Shown here: one piece after another, positions 38,302 to 46,031 of the stretch
How positions within the stretch are numbered: the stretch's first letter is position 1
Layout: each line of letters begins with the position of its first letter
Assembly: GCF_000332335.1 (NCBI RefSeq)
Contig: NZ_KB235948.1
Location: 6,673,356-6,737,355, forward strand
Length of the DNA stretch: 64,000 bases
Direction: 5' to 3'
Origin: Kamptonema formosum PCC 10802
GTDB taxonomy: Bacteria > Cyanobacteriota > Cyanobacteriia > Cyanobacteriales > Oscillatoriaceae
The notes under the pieces: model-generated
Told to the model about the DNA's origin: nothing
Databases searched by the model: none
Seen by the model: only the letters and a program-made list of their open reading frames with translations
Position numbers and translations under genes: made by a program

Positions 38302-38662
38302 GGTTTGTAGTTGGGCTTTAGCCCAAAGGTTAGTAGTTGGGCTTTAGCCCAAAGGTTAGTAGTTGGGCTTTAGCCCAAAGGTTAGTAGTTGGGCTTTAGC
38401 CCAAAGGTTTGTAGTTGGGCTTTAGCCCAAAGGTTAGTAGTTGGGCTTTAGCCCAAAGGTTAGTAGTTGGGCTTTAGCCCAAAGGTTAGTAGTTGGGCTT
38501 TAGCCCAAAGGTTTGTAGTTGGGCTTTAGCCCAAAGGTTAGTAGTTGGGCTTTAGCCCAAAGGTTTGTAGTTGGGCTTTAGCCCAAAGGTTTGTAGTTGG
38601 GCTTTAGCCCAAAGGTTTGTAGTTGGGCTTTAGCCCAAAGGTTTGTAGTTGGGCTTTAGCCC
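38302..38662. repeat. Palindrome array 2: 14 units of 26 bp
   Basis: Fourteen tandem units of (T/A)GTAGTTGGGCTTTAGCCC plus AAAGGT at a 26-bp period. Two variants (GGTTTGTAG and GGTTAGTAG) are interspersed in patches, a sign of unequal exchange or slippage. The last unit ends in CCTACCGGG. No spacers. Confidence 0.92.
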
Positions 38663-38875
38663 TACCGGGTGGGTGGCTTGCACAGATCACGCCCAAGGTG
38701 GCAAACATCCCGGTAACAGTCGCGTTGGCTCGGACGGTTACGGGTCTGCCGCTGCCCCTAGATGTGCGGTTGGGGCAGAGGTTCCAGTCTTTTTTATAAC
38801 ATATAGATTGCTTTTTGTCAAGTGCCGGCTGTCGGGGAGCGATGGGAAATTATCCGCTCTCGGTTTGGCTCAAAC

Positions 38876-39028
38876 AGTTAGGGGTTAGGGGTTAGGGGTT
38901 AGGTTTTAGAGCTTAGGAGTTAAGGGTTAGGGGTTAGGTTTTAGCAGAAAAGTTGATACTTAACCCAATGCCCCATGCCCAATGCCCCCAGTCCCGCCGC
39001 CATGCCCCATGCCCCACGCCCGGTGCCC
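38876..39028. repeat. STRR-type heptanucleotide repeats
   Basis: First tract: GGGGTTA units (GTTAGGGGTTAGGGGTTAGG and again near 38925). Second tract: CCCCATG-like units (AATGCCCCATGCCCAATGCC and CCATGCCCCATGCCCC). Period 7 in both. This is the short tandemly repeated repetitive sequence type described in heterocystous and filamentous cyanobacteria. Confidence 0.8.
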
Positions 39029-39107
39029 CTAAACTTTATAATTTTTTCAAAGTCAAGCGATTGTTGCCGCCTGACGAGTTTGGAAGCGAGATGCGGAGAT
39101 CCACAGG

Positions 39108-39980
39108 ATGACAAAAAGTTTGTGGCAGCCTCCCCGGTTGCGCACTGTGGGAGAGACGGAAGAGGAGCGACGCGCCACTTGGCTGGAACTGTTTTATGAC
39201 TTGATTTTTGTGGCGGCTGTGTCTCAAGTGGCTCACTATCTCAGCAAGCACGTCTCGGTGTCGGGTTTTTTTGAGTGCGTGCTGCTATTCGTGCCGGTGT
39301 GGCGGTCCTGGATTGGGGCAACTTTCTACGCCACCCGCTTCGATACGGACGATTTGGGGCACCGGCTGCTGACATTGCTGCAAATGGTGGCGATTTCGGT
39401 GCTGGCGGTGAATGTGCATCACGGTTTAGAAGAGAGTTCAGCCGGCGCAAGCCCTGTCTTACGTTTCCATTTGCGGGATTTTGATTGTCCAGTATCTCCT
39501 GGCGGGATATCATATCAAGGCGGCGCGTCCGCTGATATAGCAGTATGCACTTAGGTTAGAACATTAGACCTTCAGGCCCGGCGTTAGCGCAGCGGCGCGT
39601 TAGCGCTACGCCTCCCCTACGTCTATATCCCAGTAGTAATATGGGTTAGGACAATAGGAGCAGGAGTGGGGGGGTGCAAAAGAGGCCGAAATGTACGAAC
39701 CTAAGTGCCTAGTGCTCTAAAGGCGCTGTGCTTGGTTTCTCTGGGAGTCACCCACCCGATCGCTTGCAGCCTCGGACCGGCACGCCGGCGCAAAATCTTG
39801 TCCGCCTATCGCATTGCATCTGCGGCGTTTGTTCTGGTTCTGGCGGTTGCTGGGGTGAGCCTGTCGCCGGTGGTGCTGATTGCCTTGGTAGCAGTGGCTT
39901 GCGCCCTGCAAGTTGCTCTCGATTTGCTGGGAAGCAGTCAGGCCGGTGCGGAAGCGAAAGCTGAGGCGATTTCCGATTAA
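39108..39980 (+). pseudogene. ltrA: LtrA-family membrane protein, frameshifted and internally deleted
   Basis: The 5' part (MTKSLWQPPRLRTVGETEEE, then RATWLELFYDLIFVAAVSQV) is the N-terminus of the low-temperature-requirement A family, normally near 380-400 residues with many transmembrane helices. Frame is lost near 39445-39452; the next frame continues AQALSYVSICGILIVQYLLA up to HIKAARPL. The MITE-like element 39536-39717 follows. After it, an open frame to 39980 (LGVTHPIACSLGPARRR and further hydrophobic helices) looks like the family's C-terminus. The middle, probably over 150 residues, is missing. Function is surely lost. Confidence 0.75.
39536..39717. repeat. MITE-like repeat family A, copy 4
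   Basis: The left ~40 bp is almost identical to copy 1 (TATAGCAGTATGCACTTAGG then TTAGAACATTAGACC). The right end, read inward, is AGCACTAGGCACTTAGGTTC. An internal end-like motif (AGTAGTAATATGGGTTAGGA) near 39635 suggests two nested elements. It sits at the deletion junction of ltrA. Confidence 0.65.
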
Positions 39981-40288
39981 ACAATTTATATATTTTCGGT
40001 TTTGATGTGCCTAGCTCACTCAGTCGAGCCGGGCAAAAATACCGTGTTGCGCATGTTCTGGGAACACAGGACAGTGCTCTGGCGGGCCTGGTGCCGAGAA
40101 ACTTGTTTGCCGGTTGTGCGAACTGCTATACTACAGATGTAGTAACCAGAGTAGTGGGGGATGGAGCGCGGCAATGATTCGCCGGCGTTGCATTTTCCAT
40201 AGGCTGAAATTCAACACAGCCGGCTTAACAAGCCTATTGACTTGTGAAGCTGATAGATTAAAAGCAACAAAAAGGGAGGCTTTAACTC
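39981..40288. other. Intergenic, 308 bp
   Basis: No gene. Contains the possible promoter described at 40103-40142 and a ~150-nt leader for the next gene. Confidence 0.4.
40103..40142 (+). promoter_or_regulatory. Possible promoter and operator of the HEPN-motif gene
   Basis: TTGTTT (40103) and TATACT (40127) are 18 bp apart. A small palindrome CTACA-GA-TGTAG overlaps the expected start site. Prediction from sequence only. Confidence 0.3.
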
Positions 40289-41716
40289 GTGTCTTCAGAG
40301 ATGCAACCTTATCAGCCAGAAAAAATTGTGCCGGATCTCGATCAGTTATCTCAAGGGCTGTCTGACTATCTCATTTTCCTGGATCTGCCTGCGGAATCTG
40401 TTCTTGTTAAAATGAAGGAAAGGCGACTGGTCATCAACAACCTGCCAGCTGTCGTAGAAGACCTGACCCCAAGCCAGCGCACGGCTTCTATGTATATTTC
40501 AAAGTTCATTGCAGCGTGTGCTGTGGGTCTGTTCGACGCGGCCCTTAATTACCTCTGGAATGAAACCGTTCGCAATCTTCGGGAAAAGGTGGCTCGGTTC
40601 GATCTTGAATATTTTTACGACAGTGTAGTTACGGATACGGAACGCCGTAAAAATTTTAAAGATGAGAGCGAACTCAAAGATTTAGATGACTGGGTGCTTG
40701 TTAAGGGGTGCCAACAGACAGGAATCATTAGTGAGATCGGGTACAGGCATTTAGAGTACATACGGGATATGCGGAACTACGCCAGTGCTGCGCACCCGAA
40801 CCATAACGAGCTGACAGGTTTACAGCTTGCTAGCTGGCTTGAAACTTGCATCAAAGAGGTTCTTGGGAAAGAACCAGAGCAGCCTGCGTTCGAAGTGCGC
40901 AAGCTCCTGCGAAGCCTGCGGGAGGAGGACTTGTCGAAAGATAATGTTCCAGCTATTGCACAGGCAGTCCAAAAGCTACCCGACGATCTTTCACGGTCAC
41001 TTTTGCGATCCATGTTTGGTATGTACACAGATCCGAAGCTGGGGGCTAGTACGAGAAACAATATCCAATTAGTAGCGAAAGAGGTGTGGGAAGTCTGCTC
41101 TGACGATGCGCGGTATGACGCTGGTCTGAAGTACGAATCGTTTTCGGCAAATGGGGAAGTCTCCAGAGCCAGCTTAGCGCGGGAGTTTCTGGATTTGGTA
41201 GATGGCCTTGCGTATCTTTCGCCAGGAAGTCTGGCTGTTGAAATTACTGCGGCTCTCGACGATCTGCTGGAGTCACATAACGGCTGGGACAACTTTTACA
41301 ACGAGCTGTCACCGGCACGTCGGGTCCGCGCACTTGTTCCAGACAGCGGGGATGTTCCAGACAGTGTGGTGAAAAAGTATGTCAGGGTATTAACGATGTG
41401 CCGGATGGGAAACCCCTACGGCGTATCCCGTTTCGCAGAGCCGATTTATGAAGATCTGATAAGCCGGTGGCAAGACAAGCACATTACTATCTTTGTCAGC
41501 CTGGTAAAGGACACTGATGTGGGCTCCCGCTTGCAGCATACCTCCTGCGCCAAGAATTACCAGATCCTCGCCAAACAACTTGGAGAGCGGGCTATTAATA
41601 TCAACTTGAAGGCAGCCCTAGATTTTATCACTAATTTCCCTCCCGATAAGTTGGCAAATGTTAAGCTGGACTCTCGTTTCCAACAAATGCTGAGGACTTT
41701 GGGGATACAGCGATGA
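40289..41716 (+). CDS. Uncharacterised protein with a HEPN-like R-x6-H motif
   Basis: 475 residues, GTG start, with GGGAGG about nine bases upstream. All-alpha. The N-terminal ~200 residues include YIRDMRNYASAAHPNHNELT with Arg162-x6-His169, the R-x4-6-H active-site form of HEPN ribonucleases, set in a helical context (RN..S.AH) like HEPN/DUF4145-type domains. The C-terminal ~270 residues are helical and unrecognised (VQKLPDDLSRSLLRSMFGMY; VVKKYVRVLTMCRMGNPYGV). HEPN proteins are often RNases of defence or toxin systems. A decayed Phd-type antitoxin gene lies 80 bp downstream. Family assignment is tentative. Confidence 0.65.
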   Translation: MSSEMQPYQPEKIVPDLDQLSQGLSDYLIFLDLPAESVLVKMKERRLVINNLPAVVEDLTPSQRTASMYISKFIAACAVGLFDAALNYLWNETVRNLREKVARFDLEYFYDSVVTDTERRKNFKDESELKDLDDWVLVKGCQQTGIISEIGYRHLEYIRDMRNYASAAHPNHNELTGLQLASWLETCIKEVLGKEPEQPAFEVRKLLRSLREEDLSKDNVPAIAQAVQKLPDDLSRSLLRSMFGMYTDPKLGASTRNNIQLVAKEVWEVCSDDARYDAGLKYESFSANGEVSRASLAREFLDLVDGLAYLSPGSLAVEITAALDDLLESHNGWDNFYNELSPARRVRALVPDSGDVPDSVVKKYVRVLTMCRMGNPYGVSRFAEPIYEDLISRWQDKHITIFVSLVKDTDVGSRLQHTSCAKNYQILAKQLGERAININLKAALDFITNFPPDKLANVKLDSRFQQMLRTLGIQR

Positions 41717-41795
41717 ACTTGGGTTCTTAGGTTATGGGATGGGCATTGCCCATCCTGCCTAACCACGTACAGATTGGCAATAAGCTAGTAGACTT

Positions 41796-42132
41796 ATGAA
41801 AAAACTTGAACTCGCCGAAGCAACAGCATCACTGGCACGTGCGGGATATGGGTCAGGAACCCTTGATTCTCAGCGTTGACGGTCAACCTGTGGCAGCACT
41901 GATGCCGGTTGGAAATGCCGATAAAGAGACAGTCAGCCTCTGCATGAACCCTGAATTTATCGCCATCTTGCAAGAATCAAGGGCTTCCTTGAAAGCAGAA
42001 GGGGGAATTCCGCGCTTAAGAAGTCAAGCGGCGTTTGGGACTGGGTTAGGTAAAGTGCCGGCGGATTTCCAGAAAGCGCCAAGAATGCCGGTTCCGAAAC
42101 ATGCCGGCATGAAGTTTGTAGTTGGGCTTTAG
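41796..42132 (+). pseudogene. Phd/YefM-type antitoxin, frameshifted
   Basis: The true start ATG 41799 region reads MKKLELAEATASLA, the usual Phd/YefM opening, then loses frame near 41838. The shifted frame continues RDMGQEPLILSVDGQPVAAL and NADKETVSL...AILQESR, the rest of the antitoxin domain. Related proteins have about EY-V between the parts, so a ~5-base deletion is likely. The tail beyond KAEGGIP is not antitoxin-like and the frame ends inside palindrome array 3 (KFVVGL-stop is encoded by the repeat). No toxin gene follows. Confidence 0.7.
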
Positions 42133-42371
42133 CCCAAAAGTTTGTAGTTGGGCTTTAGCCCAAAAGTTTGTAGTTGGGCTTTAGCCCAAAAGTTTGTAGT
42201 TGGGCTTTAGCCCAAAGGTTTGTAGTTGGGCTTTAGCCCAAAAGTTTGTAGTTGGGCTTTAGCCCAAAGGTTTGTAGTTGGGCTAAAGCCCAAAGGTTTG
42301 TAGTTGGGCTTTAGCCCAAAAGTTTGTAGTTGGGCTTTAGCCCAAAAGTTTGTAGTTGGGCTTTAGCCCTA
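42113..42371. repeat. Palindrome array 3: 10 units of about 26 bp
   Basis: Ten tandem units of GTTTGTAGTTGGGCTTTAGC plus CCAAAA or CCAAAG. Unit 7 has the loop inverted (GGGCTAAAGCCC), which keeps the stem. The last unit ends CCTACCGG as in array 2. Confidence 0.9.
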
Positions 42372-42467
42372 CCGGCAAATGGCAGGACGCCACTGGCACA
42401 GGCGCGACGCCTGTTGCTAGGCTACTTTCTCCCCTTTCGCTCCCACCGGCTTTTCCGAAAAAAACGT

Positions 42468-42980
42468 TTAACTGTGCGAACTAGATGCGCCAGGAATTCC
42501 TGGATCTCCGCGCCCGCTACCGTACCGCGACAGCTCCAGGGGCAGATTCAGCGGTGCCACAATCGCTTTACGCTCAAACTCACCCCACTTTTCGCGGGGA
42601 ACTCGCCAGAGAATTTCAAACTCCAGTCCGTCCGGATCTTTTGCATAAACCGATTTGCTCGCACCGTGGTCGCTGGCACCAGTGAAGCTGCCAAGCTGTT
42701 TGAGAGTTTCTGCAGCTTTCGCCAAATCTTCAATGGTCTTTACTTCCCACGCCAAATGGTAAAGACCGACTGCTCTTGGTGGTGGGGAGGGCGCGTCATC
42801 CCCCAGCGCCAGCAACCCCAAATCGTGGTGGTTGCTGGAACCTGCAGCTCGCAGAAATGCCATCCTCCCTTGCATGAGAGCGACTTCCTCGAAGCCAAAA
42901 ACAGATTTGTAAAATTGAATCGAGCGCTCTAGGGAGCGCACGTAAAGCACTGCATGATTGAGGGCAGTAACAGGTATCAT
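42468..42980 (-). CDS. VOC (glyoxalase/dioxygenase fold) protein
   Basis: 170 residues. Two beta-alpha-beta-beta-beta modules: ALNHAVLYVRSLERSIQFYK with metal-ligand His9, YHLAWEVKTIEDLAKA with a second His, and KDPDGLEFEILW with the ligand Glu. This is a metal-dependent vicinal-oxygen-chelate enzyme, either dioxygenase-like or lactoylglutathione-lyase-like; the substrate is unknown. The last ~25 residues (GRGDPGIPGASSSHS) are probably disordered. Confidence 0.88.
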   Translation of the reverse strand: MIPVTALNHAVLYVRSLERSIQFYKSVFGFEEVALMQGRMAFLRAAGSSNHHDLGLLALGDDAPSPPPRAVGLYHLAWEVKTIEDLAKAAETLKQLGSFTGASDHGASKSVYAKDPDGLEFEILWRVPREKWGEFERKAIVAPLNLPLELSRYGSGRGDPGIPGASSSHS

Positions 42981-43909
42981 GATATTATCCTCCCCAGACT
43001 AGAATATCACATCGCGTCATCTAACTTTTATAAGCCAGCCTTTAGAGGTCTGTTATCAAGAAAACGTGAAGTCCCGAGAAATCGGCTTTCTTGTGGTGTG
43101 CCGGCGGTCAGTAGGGGCGGGTTTGCTGAGATCCGGCGCTTCGCCATTTTGGGTGAGCCGGCCCCCACAACTGCAGCAAGATTCCCGGTTTCTGGCCCTC
43201 TCGCTGTCTAAACAGTGATTTTATAAACCGGCACATAGCGTGCGCCACCGGCACAGAGGGGGTTGCGGTAGGTGCCCGCACGTTATGTGCCGGTCAGGGG
43301 AAAGCAGGTTTTCCCCAATGGCGGGATTCTGGGGCATTCCCAGCATTTTGGCAATAGTCCCGCAAAGATAACTTTTAGTATAGCGCGAGCCGGTGTAATT
43401 TTATACTTGTACAGACAGGCGCAGCGCACGCTGGCGGTACAGCTGCAGTACAATATATTGCGCTTGTGCTGCAATCGCTCTAAAGCCGGCCTACGGTTGA
43501 CTTAAGATTTTCTTAAGGTAAAGTGGCCGAAAGTTGGCCAAAAATCGCTTTTTAGGTACGGGAATCCCTACCGGCACCCCACCTCAAAAGCTCGTTTCCG
43601 AGTAAATAATTGCGACTTTTGTTCCGGTGCCACCGGCAGCACCGGCACGGGGCGAGATGTTCTGGTAAAATGGCTAAAAGCTATTGCTGGTGGTGGAAAG
43701 CGGGTTTTGCTTGTGGGCGGGATTCAGGGGCTGAGGTGGGTTTTTGCAGATAAAGCCCCACTGTACAATTTTTAAAATATCACAAGCCGGTGCTATTTTA
43801 TACTCGTTGGTACATAAGCAGTATATTGTGCTGCGCTATCGCAGTACAGTGTGATGAGGTTGTGCTTTGGGCAGCTGTTTGGGCGGGGATGGATGTGCCG
43901 GTGGGACAA
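42981..43909. other. Intergenic, about 930 bp
   Basis: No intact gene. A diverged direct repeat is visible: GAGCCGGTGTAATTTTATAC near 43387 and AAGCCGGTGCTATTTTATAC near 43783, each followed by a purine-pyrimidine tract with CAGTA and ATATTG. An imperfect GCACATAGCGTGCGCC / GCACGTTATGTGC pair lies near 43232-43292. Confidence 0.4.
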
Positions 43910-44325
43910 CTAAGCAATTATCCAAGAGGGGATATCCCTGGGATGTCCCCTGTCTCCCACGCATGGGTGCTTTGTTCCTGTTGCCGCCAGAAGATAAGAT
44001 GGCTGAAATGGGCTGCTTTTATGTTTGCTATATGGAGGACTTGGTGGTGCTGGCGCAGACGCGCTGGGCGCTGCGGCGGGCGATAAAGGCTACCAACCAG
44101 GTGTTAGATCAGTTAAACGTGGGAAAGCACCCGGACAAAACTTTTGTCGGGTGGGTATCGCGGGGGTTCGACTTTTTCGGCGGTGAGAGCCACCGGGGTT
44201 GGGGGTGGCGCGAGTGAGAGTGGAACGGTTTGCCCTTGCGGATTTCCCGGCTTTACGAGTGTCGGTGCCGGCGAGTCGCATTACGGATATCGCAAGGCCG
44301 GTGGTTGAGATGGGCGAGGAGTAGT
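43910..44325 (+). pseudogene. Reverse transcriptase remnant
   Basis: A fragment of an RNA-directed DNA polymerase. Frame from about 43967: MGALFLLPPEDKMAEMGCFY, then YMED in place of the catalytic Y-x-DD, then LAQTRWALRRAIKATNQVLD, HPDKTFVGWVSRGFDFFG, a stop at 44215, and in the same frame ISRLYECRCRR...RWLRWARSS. The GxPQGxPLSP motif appears shifted out of frame upstream (GDIPGMSPVS). The order of motifs and the KTF-x-G-x3-RGFDFLG type ending fit group II intron-like or related RTs; the class cannot be fixed. N-terminal half absent. Non-functional. Confidence 0.75.
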
Positions 44326-44338
44326 GTGTCGAGGGTTG

Positions 44339-44510
44339 ATATCATGTCCGCTCGCATCTGTTGTGTGTGGAAAGGTTTGTAGGGGCGGGTTCACTAGCAA
44401 TGTATCGGGAAAGCCGAGAATATTTCTAAACCCGCCCCCACACAAAGGGAAGCATATCAACGCTCCCGCTCCCATCTGCAATACCACAACAGTTCCACCG
44501 GACATGATAT
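44339..44510. repeat. MITE-like repeat family B, copy 1
   Basis: Ends ATATCATGTCCG and CGGACATGATAT are perfect 12-bp inverted repeats. The inside has GTAGGGGCGGGTTCAC and, inverted, AAACCCGCCCCCAC. No ORF of note. A second copy is at 57000-57129. Confidence 0.7.
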
Positions 44511-44604
44511 GAATTAAAGAAGGGGTTGATCTCTCTCCACTTTTTGAAAGTTGTGTCAATTTCAAGAAAGATAAAGAGGCGATCGCCTGCCCATCCTTGA
44601 AGGC

Positions 44605-45744
44605 TTAATCAGGATGGGCGTCGATAAATTGTTGAATGGCATCTAAAACTGGAACATCCTTTGATTTCTTATAATAGACTTGGCCGCATTGAAGATAGCA
44701 TTCAGCCGCCTCCATCAGGTCTTGACAATTCTCCGGATTGTCGATCTCTTCGCTGACTTCTTTTTTCAAATTTTTCACTTCGGCAATGTATTTGTTATAG
44801 GGCTTGTCTAGCAATGGCCGCAAGCGTTTGTCTTGTCGTTCTCCTTTCAATCGCTCGTTTAGATCGAAATCCAAACGCAGATAACTGCTCCCCACACTTT
44901 CCATAATTTGGTTACAGATATCTCCTGAATTTTTCGCAGAAGGATTCAGGAACATATCGGCTAGATGCTGAGCCCAGCCCAGCTGTCCCCAGCCGCATAT
45001 CTCTTTATAGCTGTAGGGACGAGTAGTCTTGCCAGTTCCAATGGATAGAACAGCAAGATTATTCAAATCTAATCCGTTCTGTTCTTCGATAAATAAGGCA
45101 TGGGCTATCGCGACTAACGATGGGTTATTAGCCGACACACCCCCATCGATATGAGGGAGACTTTGCTCCGCGTTATAGGGGAGTTCATAAGGGGGAAAAT
45201 ATGTGGGTGCTGACGATGAAGCGGTGCATATTTTCCATAAATCGATATTGTCATACCATGCTCCTGCATCGGCAGGGTTATTGGCAAACCACGTTGTGTT
45301 TCGGGAATAAACGTCATAAGCAAGAATCAGAATATAGGGTTTAGTTATCTCGCAAATTTTTGGAGATCCTAACTCCGGGTGAATCAATTGTTTCTGCAAT
45401 ATTGTAGCCAAACCCTGCTCTCCCTTTGCGTGGGGGTATAACAGATGGCTTCCCATCGCTTGCTCAATAAGCCCAATTGGCCATTTTCGCTGCTGGCGTA
45501 CCGAGTCTAGGAAGATATTTTTTCCCTGTTTTAGGTAGATATCAATCATTTGCTGGGCGTCCATCTGACAGGCAATCCCAGCCGCCAGAATTGAGCCAGT
45601 GGATGTGCCAGCAATCAAGTCGAAATATTCATGCAGTTTCTTCCCTGTCTTTTCTTTCAGTGTCGTTTCTACCTGCTTGAGAATTGTAGCCGATAAAACT
45701 CCACGGATGCCGCCGCCATCTAGAGTGAGAATTTTGAAAGTCAT
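44605..45744 (-). CDS. Patatin-like phospholipase (lipid acyl hydrolase) 1
   Basis: 379 residues from ATG 45744 (GGGAG just upstream; an in-frame start at 45759 is weaker). Oxyanion loop DGGGIRG at 9-15, nucleophile Ser48 in GTSTG, and dyad Asp200 in HIDGGVSANNP. Patatins cut acyl chains from phospho- or galactolipids. No signal peptide. It is last in the minus-strand run sigma factor - lipoxygenase - patatin, 287 bp after the lipoxygenase. The pairing suggests it supplies free polyunsaturated fatty acid to the oxygenase; this is inference. It is about half identical by eye to the second patatin at 53490. Confidence 0.93.
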   Translation of the reverse strand: MTFKILTLDGGGIRGVLSATILKQVETTLKEKTGKKLHEYFDLIAGTSTGSILAAGIACQMDAQQMIDIYLKQGKNIFLDSVRQQRKWPIGLIEQAMGSHLLYPHAKGEQGLATILQKQLIHPELGSPKICEITKPYILILAYDVYSRNTTWFANNPADAGAWYDNIDLWKICTASSSAPTYFPPYELPYNAEQSLPHIDGGVSANNPSLVAIAHALFIEEQNGLDLNNLAVLSIGTGKTTRPYSYKEICGWGQLGWAQHLADMFLNPSAKNSGDICNQIMESVGSSYLRLDFDLNERLKGERQDKRLRPLLDKPYNKYIAEVKNLKKEVSEEIDNPENCQDLMEAAECYLQCGQVYYKKSKDVPVLDAIQQFIDAHPD

Positions 45745-46031
45745 GGTACTCCCTGCCAAGTGAATTTTTAAGTTTGCCTAACCTTTAGTTGGGATTTGGA
45801 TTAGAACGAAATCCGACTGTCTATTTTTCGCCCTTACATCTTCTTTAAGACGATCGCCGAGGTCATTGGGTTTTCAGCGATTTTTAAGTTCGTACTTATT
45901 TCAGGATTCTGTTTTTTGCTGCAATAGACCGGACTATTGCTTCTCACTGATGCTTCTGTTGCACAGAGAATGGGCGTAGGGCGGGCATGGCCAGCCCTAC
46001 TGCTAGAACTGAGAATTAGCGGAAAAGAACC

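Larger units (their letters stand above)
38070..39107. other. Intergenic, about 1.04 kb, dominated by repeats
   Basis: Holds palindrome array 2 and a heptamer repeat tract. The remaining parts (38070-38301, 38664-38875) show no gene. Confidence 0.5.

Noticed and set aside
43867-44217. Intact small gene
   Set aside because: The frame is a fragment of a reverse transcriptase with a mutated catalytic motif and shifted flanking motifs.
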